A stretch of 21,525 bases of DNA from Monoraphidium neglectum (Eukaryota > Chlorophyta > Chlorophyceae > Sphaeropleales > Selenastraceae), in assembly GCF_000611645.1 (NCBI RefSeq), contig NW_014013331.1, forward strand, positions 10,436 through 31,960. The letters are read 5' to 3'. Position numbers and translations under genes: made by a program. Numbering within the stretch: position 1 is the first letter of the stretch; every line of letters starts with the position of its first letter. Below, one piece after another: positions 9,499-19,609 of this stretch. The notes under the pieces are model-generated. The model saw only the letters and a program-made list of their open reading frames with translations. It did not search any database and was not told where the DNA came from.

Positions 9499-12400
9499 CA
9501 TCGGGTCCCCCTGGCCTTCTCGACGGCTGCCCGCCCAGCCAGCCGGCAGCAACGTTTGGCGGCGACGGCGATGGCGACGCGCTAGGGCTCCCAAGCTTGC
9601 CACCGCTGCGGATCGGGCGCAGCAGCGGCTCTGACTGCGGCGCGAGCAGCTGCTTCGGGCTGGACGACGGGGTGACCTGCAGCAGCAGCGGCGGCTGGCC
9701 GCAGCCCGTCGGCTGCAGCTCCCCCGTCCCCGCAGCCACGTGTGCGCGAGGCGGCTTCTCACGTGGCAGGCGCTGCACGACGGGCAGCGCCAGCGGTCTG
9801 GGGCCGGCGCAGCAGCACTGGGGGGCGGGATGCGGCAGCCTGGGGGCCGCCGTCGCCCCTGCCGCCGCGCCGCTGCAGCGGCTGAGTTCGCTAGGGAGGG
9901 TCCGCGGGGAGGGTCGGCTGGGGGGCGGCTCCGGCAGCTTCTCCAGCTGCGGCGGCGGCAGCTGCTCAGGGTCCTTGGGCGCGGGTGTCGTCAGGTCGAC
10001 CAGCATGCCTGGCAGCCAGCCCTGCTGTGCGCGCAACCTGTTTGGCGGCCAGCTGCAGCAGCACCACTCCCACCCACTCTGCCCCGGCGCCGCGGCGTGC
10101 TGCCCGGATGGCGCGCCGGCGCCATGTGGCAGCTTCTCCTGTGGCAGCTTCGGTGGCGGCGGCGGCGTCCACAGCTTGTGCGTCGGGTCGCTCGCTGACG
10201 AGGCGCTGTCGGTTGCCAGTGACGACAGCTGCATCCGAGAGATCAACGCTGACAACGTCCTCAGCTCCCACTGGGGGCCGCCCGTGGGCGCGGCCAAGCT
10301 GCTGGGCTTCAAGTACAGCGCCGCCATGTCGCCGCTCGGCGGCGCGCGCGCGGGGCGGTCGCCCTTTGCGTCGCCGCGCCACCAGCACAGGTTTGGCGGA
10401 AGCTGGGGCCCTGCGCCGCCCGGGGTCTGGCTAACCTGTATGCTGGGGCCTTGTTGCATGTGGGTTTGTTGGATGTTGACTGTTTTGACTGCGTGTGAGC
10501 GTTGACCCAAGGTCAATCGCACCCCCACCCCGCCTCGCCCCTCGTCCCGCAGCGCCGGCGGAGGGGATGCAGGGAGCCCTTCGTGCCCAGGCACCCCTGT
10601 CCGCTCGACTTCCAGCCTCATGGCGCTCTGCCAGGCCCATGCAGCCGGCAGCCTCGACCTGGGGGTGCCCCTGGCAGCCTCACCCTTGGCGCCAACTAGC
10701 CGCGGCTGCCATGCAACCGCGCCCAACGCCGCTGACGGCGGCCGCCGCCGTGTGCCGGCGAGCGAGGGCGGCGGCGGGAGCCTGCGGGGCGGCGGACAGC
10801 ACGGGGGCCGTCGGCGCAGGTCGGAGCCACACCATCAGCAGCGGCACCAGCATCACCGGCAGCCCCACGCCGCCGGTGGCGGCGACGGCGGCCCGTCCTC
10901 ACGCGAGGCGACGCCGCTGCAGGAGCACGCCGCCGCCTCGCGCGCGCCGGCCGGCGAGGCGGCGGCCGCCGCCGACGCCTCCGCCGACGCCTCGCACGTA
11001 GGCGTGCCGTGCATGCCACCCTTGTTGCCCTGCGCCAGCTGGGAGGGGCCAAGCAGCGGGTTCAGCAGCACCAGCGGCCCGACATCCCAAGCACCGGCCG
11101 CCGGCGGCGACGGCGGGAGGGACGGTGCGAGCTCGCCGCACGTGCCCGATTTCGGCGGCCGCAGCAGCCCTCTTGCCTCGTCATCTCACAATCATGTTGA
11201 CGGCAGCGGCGGCGGCGGCAGCGCCTCGGGCATAGGGCCGCCAGCTCGGGGCTCTCTGGCCTGGGGCGCGTACGTGGAGGGGCCAAGCGCAGCGCCGGCG
11301 GGCGCGCCGGGCGCCGATGGTGGGGTGAGCGGCAACCTGGCCGGCGCGCTGCGCGCGGCGGCGGCGGTGGTGGCGGCGGCCGCGGGCGTCCCTGCGGGGG
11401 ACTGCTGTGCGGACGCCGGGATGGAGGGCGGGGCCCTCCCAATGTGCTCCAGTAGGGGCAACGTGAGCGACGGCGGCGACGGCGGCAGCGTCGGTGGCGG
11501 AAGCGTCGGCGACTCTGGGGTAGATGGGGCCTGGGGGCCGCCCGTGCTGCAGCGCCGCGTCTCTGCGCCCGCGGCGGGCGGCGGCGCCGACGGCCCGCCC
11601 CCATCGCTTGCCGCGCGCTCCCCTCGGTCGCCCTGCCGCGAGAGCCCGCGCGTGCGGCGGCGGACGAGCCGGCTGAACGCCGCGTGGGGCAGCAACCCCA
11701 GCCGCCTCAGCCACACCAGCGCGGCCCACGCGCCCCCGGCCTCCCCGGCGCCGCTCGCTATCAGCGGCGGCGCGGTCGGCGCCAGCTGCGGCGGCGCCAC
11801 CAGTGCAGCTGCGTTTGGTTGCGGCGGCGAGGCGTTCCCAGATCCGCTGCTGCTGCCGAGCTTGCCGCAGGTGGACTTCATTGAGCGGATTGGCAAGGGC
11901 AGCTTCGGCGAGGTGTTCAAGGGTGAGGGGGCTGCTGTGATTGACAGGGGCCGCCGCCGACGCCGAGAGCGCGCTGGGCTCGCATCCCCGCACACGCGCC
12001 AGCGACTCGTGAGGACCCGCATGTGCGTGTGCACTCTCACGGCTAGCGTGCCGTCGCAAGCGCGCTCATACGCGGCGACATCCCACCGCTGCTGCCGCCA
12101 CCCACCAATCTCATCCAATCCAATCGAATACGATACAATACAATCCAAGGAGTATGGAACGACAGCGTGGTGGCTGTGAAGGTCATCCGCGTCAGCGCCC
12201 GCGCCCCGCCGCCCTCGCTGCCGCCTCGCCCCCCGAGCGGCGGCGCCCGCGCCCGCGCCGCCCGCCGCGGCGCAGCCAGCGCCCGCGAGGGCGAGGGGGC
12301 CGCCGAGCGGGCTGCGGCGGCGCCTGCGGAGGCGGTGGGCGCTGAGCTGGCGCGGCATGAGTACGAGTCGTGGCTCAACGCCAACCTGCGGCACCCGCAG

Positions 12401-14288
12401 ATTGTGCAGCTCTTCACATCGTTCACTCTCGCACTGGAGGCGCCCGCGGGCGCCACACACGCAGCAGCCGGCAGCGCGTGCGGGGCTGGGGGCGGGGGCG
12501 CGAGGGAGGGCGCGGCGGGCGCGACGCAGTGGAAGACGCACCTGATCATGGAGTGGTGCGACATGGGCACCATGCAGGTGGGCGGCCGCCCGTGCGGCGG
12601 GGCTTTCGGGCCGACCTCCTGTGCCTGCGTTCATTCACCAGCGCACGCCCTTCCGGCCGGGCAGCTGCAGCGGCGGTGAACGAGGGTCCCTCTGCCGATT
12701 TTGTGCTATTCCAGTGCGCCGCGCCCTCATCGCGCCCCCTCCCTTCGCCCCGCCGCGGCGCGCGTGCCAAGGCGGCGCTGCGCGGCGGCGCGTTCCTGGA
12801 CGACGCCGGCCTGGTGCGCCTGGACTTTGTCCTTGCGACCGCCAAGGAGGTGTGCGCCGCGGTCGCCTACCTCCACGGCTGCGGCGTCGTGCACGGCGAC
12901 CTGAAGGCGACAAACGTGCTGCTGAAGGGCGCCGCCGCGACGCGCCACGACGGGCGCGGCTTCTGCGCGCGGGTGGGTGCGGCGGGGGCTGCTGTTGGCG
13001 GAGCGGCCGGCGCGGGGGCCCGCCGCGGCGAGGACGACGGGGCGCGTTTGGATTGCTGGTAATGCGCCGGGCCGGCAGCTGCGCGCCCGCTCACGCGGCC
13101 GAAACCGGCCTATTGGTGCCTTTTTGTGTGTGCTCACGCAGGTGTCTGACTTTGGGCTTAGCCAGGTCATGGAGATGTTCAGCACCCCAGCAGGCCCCAC
13201 CCCCACCGGCAGCAGCAACAGCAGCTGCAGCAGACGCAGCAGCTGCACCGGCAGCATCAGCAGCAGCGGCAGCAGCGGCGGCGGCAGCGCCGCGGCCGGC
13301 GCCGGCGCGCCGTGCTTCGGCGCGCTGACGCACGCGGCTCCGGAGCTGCTGCGGGGGGCGCCGCTGAGCCGGGAGTCTGACGTGTACGCAGTGGGCGTTC
13401 TGCTGTGGGAGCTCGTCACCTGCGGGGTGGGGCGCCGCGCCCCTGCGTTTGGGGGGAGGGTTGCTGCCATTGTGCCCGGCCTGCTTCCCTCGGGGCGCGC
13501 CTTTCACAAGAATCAGCAGATGGCTGCTTTCGGAGCCGGCCCTGTCGCGCAACTTTCAAGTGGACCCATACACTGAAGTGTGGATCCATCTGCACTGCAG
13601 CAACGGCCCTGCGTGACCTTTCAATGCCTCATCGCACGCACCCCCTTTAATGCACACACACACACACACGCCCGCGCGCGCACGTATACACACACAGGCC
13701 CCCTTCCATGGCATGAACCCCGGCCAGCTCATGAGCGCCAAGCTGAGCCGCCCGACGGCCGACATGCTGCCGCTGCCAGACTGGGTGCCCCGGGGGCTGG
13801 CGGAGCTCTGCCAGGTGATCAATCCGGCGGTTGGGGCAGCCTGAAGGGGTGTGGGTCCGGCACCCTTGCTACCCACACCCTGGCCTTTGCCTTGAATTTA
13901 CAGGCGTTGCCGCTCACGCCCAAAGTGAGCTGCGGACTCACGATTGCTGTGTGATGGCGCGCAGCTGCACACGTGGCGGGCCGCCTCGGGCCTCCTGGCA
14001 TCATGCCTAAACCCCAAACCCCAAACCCGCACCGCCCGATCCTCGCAGGGCTGCTGGCGGGACGACCCCGCGTGCCGCCCGCCGATGGAGGGCGTGATTG
14101 CGGCCCTCAACCGCCTCGCGGTGGAGCTGCTGGGGCAGGACCGCGCCGTCGCCGCGTTCCCAGACGTGGCGAAGCTGGTGCTGGCAATGCGGCGCGCCGC
14201 GGCGGCGGCGACGGCGGCGGCATCTGCAGACCCGCACAGCAGCGGCGGCGGCGGCAGCGGCGGCGCGGAGGCTGGCAGGGAGCGGTGA
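8181..14288 (+). CDS. TKL-family (Raf-like) protein kinase with very long N-terminal region
   Basis: Probable cytosolic Ser/Thr kinase of the TKL group, greatly expanded in green algae. Exons: 8181-8411, 8509-8586, 8763-10390, 10553-11922, 12150-12577, 12772-12972, 13142-13426, 13698-13814, 14049-14288 (TGA), 4578 nt, 1525 residues. The ATG has A at -3 and G at +4. Residues 1-1090 are Gly/Ser/Ala/Pro/Gln low complexity with no domain I recognise. Kinase domain about 1091-1500: P-loop GKGSFG (1093-1098), Lys1113 in VAVK, likely alpha-C Glu1175 before LRHPQIV, hinge MEWCDMG, catalytic loop HGDLKATN (Asp1288, Lys1290, Asn1293), DFG at Asp1315, APE 1378-1380, SDVYAVGVLLWELVT, and CWRDDPACRPP (Arg1456). 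All catalytic residues are present, so it should be active. Gly replaces Arg of HRD, as in many algal TKLs. Three low-complexity inserts interrupt the fold. The first two small exons and the donor at 10391 are the least certain parts. Confidence 0.92.
9456..9497 (+). repeat. (CAG)14 tract in kinase exon 3
   Basis: Fourteen perfect in-frame CAG units encode fourteen Gln in the disordered N-terminal region, followed by two Ser. Confidence 0.95.
13652..13697 (+). repeat. CA/CG dinucleotide tract ending at a kinase splice acceptor
   Basis: An alternating purine-pyrimidine run of CA, CG and TA steps fills the 3' end of the intron before exon 8. The acceptor AG at 13696-13697 is itself the last part of the CA run. 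Confidence 0.85.
14006..14028 (+). repeat. Short telomere-like C-rich repeat inside a kinase intron
   Basis: One CCTAAA-type unit followed by CCCCAAA-type units resembles the complement of the plant/algal TTTAGGG telomere repeat. It is only about three units long, imperfect, and internal to the intron before the last kinase exon. Confidence 0.5.
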
Positions 14289-16067
14289 CCGCCGCCGGCT
14301 CGCTGGGCGGCTGGCGGAGCCCAGGCGGTTCAGGTAAAGGCCAGCGTTCTAGGGCAGGCGGGATCACTCGTTGCTGCAGGTAGCCGGAGCGACCTCGGTG
14401 GAACCAATCGCGGCCTGGTACTACTGCACTAAGGCAGCCTTCAAAGCTGAGAGAGGAGCGAAGAGCGGCAGGCTAGGCGATGGCCACCGCGACCGCCGGT
14501 GACAGGCCCGCGTGTCAGCGCGCCGCGCCTGCCGACCCCCGTGGCACACGCGAGGCGGCTGCGTTGCAGTCGCTGGCCCGCTTGTGCTTGCCGAGGCAGT
14601 GCGGCGTCAACACACGTTGGCATCCAGTGCAGGCCGCGCGCTGCTTCGGTGTCGAGACCGCAACACCAATTTTGAGATGGGGCTGGCGTCTAGACCTGCC
14701 ATTTCCGGGTCACTGACGCCAGTGACGTCACCGTTTGGCCCTGTCGCTCAACTCAGAACACGGGGTTGTGTGGATGCCGGGCTGCGGCCGCTTGTGCCTG
14801 CGTGCTTCAGCCGTCAAGAGTCTGACGGGGCCCGACACAAAAATCCCGGCTTTGACACCTGTACTGACTGCTCTGCCGTACTGCACAGAATCCTGTATGA
14901 GGCAAAGCGGGAGTTTTATTGTCTTCTGTTGGTTGGAGCGACGATGCCCTGTGCGCTTTGTGCGATTTCCCTCGCCATCTCTATGTGTGCCTTTGATGGA
15001 ACCCCATGGTACCTGTGACCCTATATCGCCGTCTGGCCTGCAACAGCAACACCCCGTCCTACTGCCGGTAGCGTTTCCATGTGCCGATGGAGGCGTCGCT
15101 CTATGAGGCCAACCCCCGGCGTCGCAGGCATCACGGAGGGGTGGGTGCCCATGCATGCACACATCCCATACCCAGACGAAACACACGTGCTCGTGCTTTT
15201 ACGAAAACGCTTGCTCATGATTGCAACACGCTTGGACTCTGGATGTCATTGGCAGCCCAGGTCCCAACAAAAGTCGCTGAGCCGCAGCGCGCCATGAAAC
15301 CAACCAACTGCCAGTTTGTGTTGTAGAAGGGACCCAGCGATGCAGGGCGGAACGAAAGGATCTGTCAACATCCAAAGCATTTTCAGGGGCGGCGCGGGTT
15401 GCACATCGTACGACTGTGCTCGTGTCTGTCTTGGATCACCGGAGCCAGGAAGGCGCGTGCTTCCTGTAGGATACTACAGCCCTGCTGCGATCCCTGTCCA
15501 ACCCCACCCGTATTAAATTCCAAAAAATATCAAATCAGAAACACAAACGCCTTACGTGCCCGCGCGTCACTTAGCCCGCCCTTTGCAACGTCGATCTTGG
15601 TGTCCGTCCACGACCGACTGCGCGGCCACTGTCATCTCGTCGGGATTTCTTATACTCGCTACCATATCATCAACTCGAGCTCTTGGCCCGAGCCTCAGTG
15701 TGGCGCTCGTTGCTAGCTCTGCTCCCAGACACGGGTGAGAATCGTATTGAAGCCTTTGAATTACACGCATAAGTGTGCTTGTGGGCGTTCACGGCACAGG
15801 CGCGCGTTGACTGTCAGCCCGCCAGGGGTAACTTGGTCGCCTCTGCTTCGCAAGGCACTAAGGGCGCCGTGGAGGCCGTCAAGGATGAGAACTCCGTCAG
15901 ATTTTTGTTCTTTACGGCCCGTGCAGCTTGGGCGGCCATGCTCTCAACCTTGCGTATGCGCGCACAAGTCAGTCGTCACCACAACCGTGCAGCTCCTGCG
16001 CGCCGACCCGGGCCAGGCGCATGGCCGCCGCTCATGAAGGCCCCCACCACCTGCATTTGCGTAGGCA
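14289..16067 (+). other. Intergenic: kinase trailer and LPMO upstream region
   Basis: About 1.8 kb with no recognisable coding exon on either strand. ORFs of 60-156 codons exist, but none resembles a protein family or joins sensibly by splicing. No TGTAA was seen after the kinase stop, so its transcript end is unplaced. A TATACT word at 15651-15656 is the nearest TATA-like element to the LPMO gene but is 417 nt from the ATG, so a 5' UTR, perhaps with an intron, may occupy the last part. Confidence 0.5.
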
Positions 16068-18200
16068 ATGGCAAAAGGTTGTGCAGTCGCGGTCGCCGCG
16101 GCAACGGCGGTCCTGCTGGCAGCGGCGGCATGGCTGCCATCAGCGGATGCGCACGCCGTTATGATAGACCCGAAGTCGCGGCCGTGGTACGACTATTTGG
16201 AGCGATACAACTACAATCCGCACGCCGTGTTTGCGGGAGGTAAGCCGCAAGCGGCTGGGGTAGAGGAAGGCTGCCTCGCAGCCCGGGTGCCGGGCGGCAG
16301 TCCAGGCAGACCGCCTATCCGGCGGGGCGCGGCAGTCCAGCACAAGGGCGCTTTGGCGCGCGCTCGAGCAACCATGTGCACGTATATTTTGAACAGGCTA
16401 TGAGCACAGATAGCAGAGGTATGAGCGATGGCTTGAGTGGAGTTCGCGCCGTTCGGCCCCTTCATACTCAACCACCAACTGCCCGCCACCCCAGGTGTGC
16501 CGAGCGTGAGCAACAACGAGAAGCTGATGTGGCCCAAGCACAACATGAATGGCATCTGTGGTGACGCCAAGAACCAGAACAAGGTGCGGTTGCAAACCGC
16601 CCCACAAAGATGGGGCCCTGCGCAGCATGCGGCAGGCAGCTGGTGGGGGCCACGACGCTGGGCATTTTTGGGCTTTGGGGGCTTCTGATTTGGGCTTTGG
16701 GCTTCAAACCCGAAAGGCGCAAACTTCCTGTTTCCTGCAACAATGGTATGTGTTGATGTGCATGCGCACACACGTACACACACATGCACGCACACAACAA
16801 TATGCGCACCCTCCACCCTTGCACACATACTCGCGCACCTCTGAATGCAAGCACGCACACTCAGCCACACACACACACACACACTCTCACACACACGCAC
16901 ACAGACATGCTCGCACACACACAAACACACACATGCACTCACCCTCGGGGCCCGCACGACACTCACCGCCGCGCACTAACCCATAAAACTCGCGTACGCA
17001 CAACCTGTTGCGACAGTGGGACGTCCCAGGCAAAATCGGCAAGACCTATCAGGAGGGGCAGACCATCAACGTCGACATCATGTTTGCTCAGAACCACCTG
17101 GGACGCATGAATGTGCGTGTGTGCCCCCTGGACGCCAAGGACGAGTCTAAATGCACGACCCTTGAGAGGTGCGGCCCGGGGCTCTGAACGAGCCCAGCGG
17201 CATGCGGGGCTAGGCTCGTCCTGCTGCAGACAGCAGGTCCGAGCAACCCAAAAGTCACTGTGCAGTATCTTGCCAGGAATCTTGCTAGGAAGCCTAAGGC
17301 AGAGCGTGAGGGGCTGCCTGGCGGCAGCGCGCTCACCACTGGAGGGTTTGGAGCCGCTCGGCGACCGTGGTGCCACAGTTTGCGCTTCGGACCCAACCCT
17401 CACCCCGCAGGACTGAGGGCCGCGGCAAGGACTTTGACCTGCCTTGGACCAAGGGCTGGGCTGGCGTCACGGACGGCTTTACGCCGCCGGTCAACACGGT
17501 CGGCTTCAGCACTTACAAGATGCCGCCCGTCGGCAAGGGCGAGGGCTGCGTCGCGTGGAGCTGCGACCAGTTCAAGGGGATGTACGTGTACCGCACCTTC
17601 TGGAAGCTTCCCAAGGGGTTCACCTGCGACCACTGCAAGATGCAGTTCTACTACTTGACAGGCTCCCGTTGCTGGCCGCCCTGCGACAAGGCGAACAAGG
17701 GCGACTGCCAGAAGCCCGTCGCCTTTGGCTACTGCGGGCAGCCTGGGCAGTCCTGTGAGTGCATGCTGGCGTTGCTGTACATGAGGGCACCGCTTCCGGC
17801 TGAACGCAGCGGCTCCCGTGCGCCGCTGTTCGCGAGAGCACCGGGCCTGGACAGGGGGCGGACCGGCGGGGCGAGGCTGCTTGCTGCTGCAGAAGCCGGC
17901 TGACGCTGGACGAGCGGCGACGTGCACAGCTGCATCGCGCCCTGCATGCCCCAGCCGGCTCGCGCCACAGCCAGGTGTCGCGCGGCGGCTGCGCCCAAGC
18001 CGAGCCGATGACTGATACCCACACATTGTCCTGACGCGGACCCCCCCCCCCCGAAATCGGACTCCACCCATCAACTCCAAGACCCTGAAGAGTTCTGGAA
18101 CTGTGCAGACATCAAGATCCAGCGCGCCAACACGGGCCGCAAGCTGGCAGGCGGCGGCGCCGAGGCCACTGCTGACTTCTACCCCGAGCTCAGCAATTGA
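16068..18200 (+). CDS. Secreted lytic polysaccharide monooxygenase (LPMO_10/AA15-like)
   Basis: Copper enzyme that oxidatively cleaves glycosidic bonds in polymers such as chitin or cellulose, acting outside the cell. Exons: 16068-16239, 16495-16583, 17017-17168, 17411-17754, 18082-18200 (TGA), 876 nt, 291 residues. Residues 1-28 are a signal peptide (basic start, Ala/Val/Leu core, ADA before the cut), leaving His29 as the mature N terminus. That is the first arm of the histidine brace; the start HAVMIDPKSRPW fits the family pattern. The second brace His is His114 in QNHLGRM, matching the family NHLGYF motif. GICGDA (77-82), the TCDHCKMQFYY segment in exon 4, and EEFWNCADIKI (255-265) are the other family landmarks; Phe257 aligns by eye with the axial residue. 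Cysteines are numerous, as expected for a secreted fold. There is no appended carbohydrate-binding module. Substrate cannot be told from sequence; AA10 versus AA15 is also open. Confidence 0.9.
16765..16936 (+). repeat. (CA)n-rich microsatellite in LPMO intron 2
   Basis: About 170 nt of interrupted CACA runs with ATGCAC and CTCTCA interruptions, wholly within the 433-nt intron between LPMO exons 2 and 3. It gives His/Thr-rich shadow frames on + and Cys/Val-rich ones on -. Confidence 0.9.
18041..18052 (+). repeat. C12 homopolymer in LPMO intron 4
   Basis: Twelve consecutive C lie 30 nt upstream of the last LPMO exon, inside the pyrimidine-rich tract of the intron. Such a run is prone to length variation or sequencing error, but being intronic it does not affect the reading frame. 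Confidence 0.9.
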
Positions 18201-18758
18201 GCCGGCATGACTCAGGCGGCCGTCTGGGCGACGACACGCCCGTGCGCTCGACTCGGCTGTGCCGCATGCGCCAGGGGTGCGCCTTGTGGGTCGCTGGTGC
18301 CGCAACGAATGGAAGGGGAACTGGGGAATTGCGCGTTTGCTGTTGACATTGCTGTTCGCCAAGAGGGACGCAAGAACCCAGGCGGCAGCCTTCGCTTATC
18401 GCTGTTGTGTTTGCAGGGCCTATCTTGGGCGCGCACAGAGCAATGCATTCGATACACCCGTGCCGTTGCTGTGTGGCGCACGCAGCCGTGCACACACATG
18501 CATGCCATCCCAGCGCCGCCGCCACCGCGGCGAGCATGGGCGCCGGGGGCCGAAGATTGGGGCTAGGCGAGGGATCCCCTTGGGTGTTGGGAGGGCCCAC
18601 ATGTGGGGCACAGGCGACTACCGTTGCCGCATGCGGCGTGTGCAGCCTGGCTCTTCTGCTGCTCGGGGCCTTCGATTTGACCGGGACAGTTTGATTGAGG
18701 CAGGGCTACGCGCGTTTTTTTGTGACGCCTACGGCACGGCGCACATTGACCCATGCAG

Positions 18759-18824
18759 GCACGGGGCTGGCGGAGCAGCGGCGCGAACGCCCGCGGCTGA
18801 CGCGATGCGGCACGGGGCTGGCGG
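18759..18824 (+). repeat. Imperfect direct repeat pair
   Basis: A 15-nt word, gcacggggctggcgg, occurs at 18759-18773 and 18810-18824 (51-nt period). Weaker similarity extends about a dozen bases upstream of each copy. It is intergenic and of unknown meaning. Confidence 0.6.
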
Positions 18825-19560
18825 TTGGGGGCACTCCTCTGACGAGGGACCACGCCCAGCCCTGCGCGCTTGACCCATTGGCCGCATGTTGCTGGCGTCC
18901 GTCCTCAACAATTGTACTTCACTCCACCACGCCACCCGACAGCAGCAATGGGCGGAGCTTATACCACCCCCTGAGCTCACTCGACCACAGCGCAATTCAC
19001 TTCGGCCAATACTGGTGCATGTGCCATGCTCCGTCATGGCCTCACCCCCTGCACAGGCTTGAGGAACCAGAATGTTTGCAAGCGACACATCGGAGCGGGG
19101 CGCGCCTGCGGCCTGCGAGGCGGGCGAGGGCTCTATTGGCCGACGCGCCCTTGTGTGTCGGTGCCGCATGGCGCATATTCAGCGTGCTGGTGTTTGACGA
19201 GTTGTGTGTTGACTTAACTTCTTGAAACCTTTTGTGTGCCTAGGACTGGTAACAAAACGTAGTGCGCGTTGAGAAGGTCTCCCAATCAAGAATGCAGCAC
19301 CTGGCCAGCAGTGCATCACCCCAAGTCAATGCACAAGTCAATCAACAGCTGCATCAAGCCAAGCCCACTGCTGCCATCACCAGGCCGCGGCTGGCATACT
19401 GATGCTGCACAGACGTTTTGACCTGCTGATCAAATTGTCTGCCATGCCTGTGTGTGATGGCCAGGTAGGAGTGTTGTAGCTCAAGTTGATGCAACCGCAG
19501 GCAGGTGACAAAGTGACGATGCGCGGCGGGGCGAAATCTCTTCTGTGTCTGCCTGTGCCA

Positions 19561-19566
19561 TATAAG
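19561..19566 (+). promoter_or_regulatory. TATA-like box of the OB-CCCH-methyltransferase gene
   Basis: TATAAG lies 49 nt before the proposed ATG at 19610, a spacing similar to those of the Ycf66 and kinase genes. Confidence 0.45.
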
Positions 19567-19609
19567 CGGGTGAAAATACCACTGGCCATTTTTAACTTGA
19601 TGCGTACGC

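Larger units (their letters stand above)
18201..19609 (+). other. Intergenic: LPMO trailer and upstream region of the OB-CCCH gene
   Basis: About 1.4 kb without a convincing exon on either strand and without a TGTAA word. It contains the imperfect direct repeat at 18759-18824 and a TATA-like word near its right end. The longest ORF, 204 codons from 18259, is compositionally arbitrary and matches nothing I know. Confidence 0.5.

Noticed and set aside
8759..10726. 655-codon ORF on the minus strand
   Set aside because: It is antisense to kinase exons 3 and 4 and crosses the intron between them. Its length follows from GC-rich codon bias on the + strand, and its protein is low complexity with poly-Cys from the CAG tract.
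13559..13592. Possible hairpin (tggacccatacac ... gtgtggatcca)
   Set aside because: The arms pair imperfectly, it lies within an intron, and nothing suggests a function.
14480..14716. ATG-initiated 78-codon ORF after the kinase
   Set aside because: No similarity or splice partner. More likely kinase trailer sequence.
15773..16243. 156-codon ORF overlapping LPMO exon 1
   Set aside because: It is out of frame with the signal peptide and histidine-brace reading, and its end is a shadow of exon 1.
16765..16936. Possible CRISPR-like or tandem protein repeat
   Set aside because: It is a simple CA microsatellite inside an intron, with no unique spacers.
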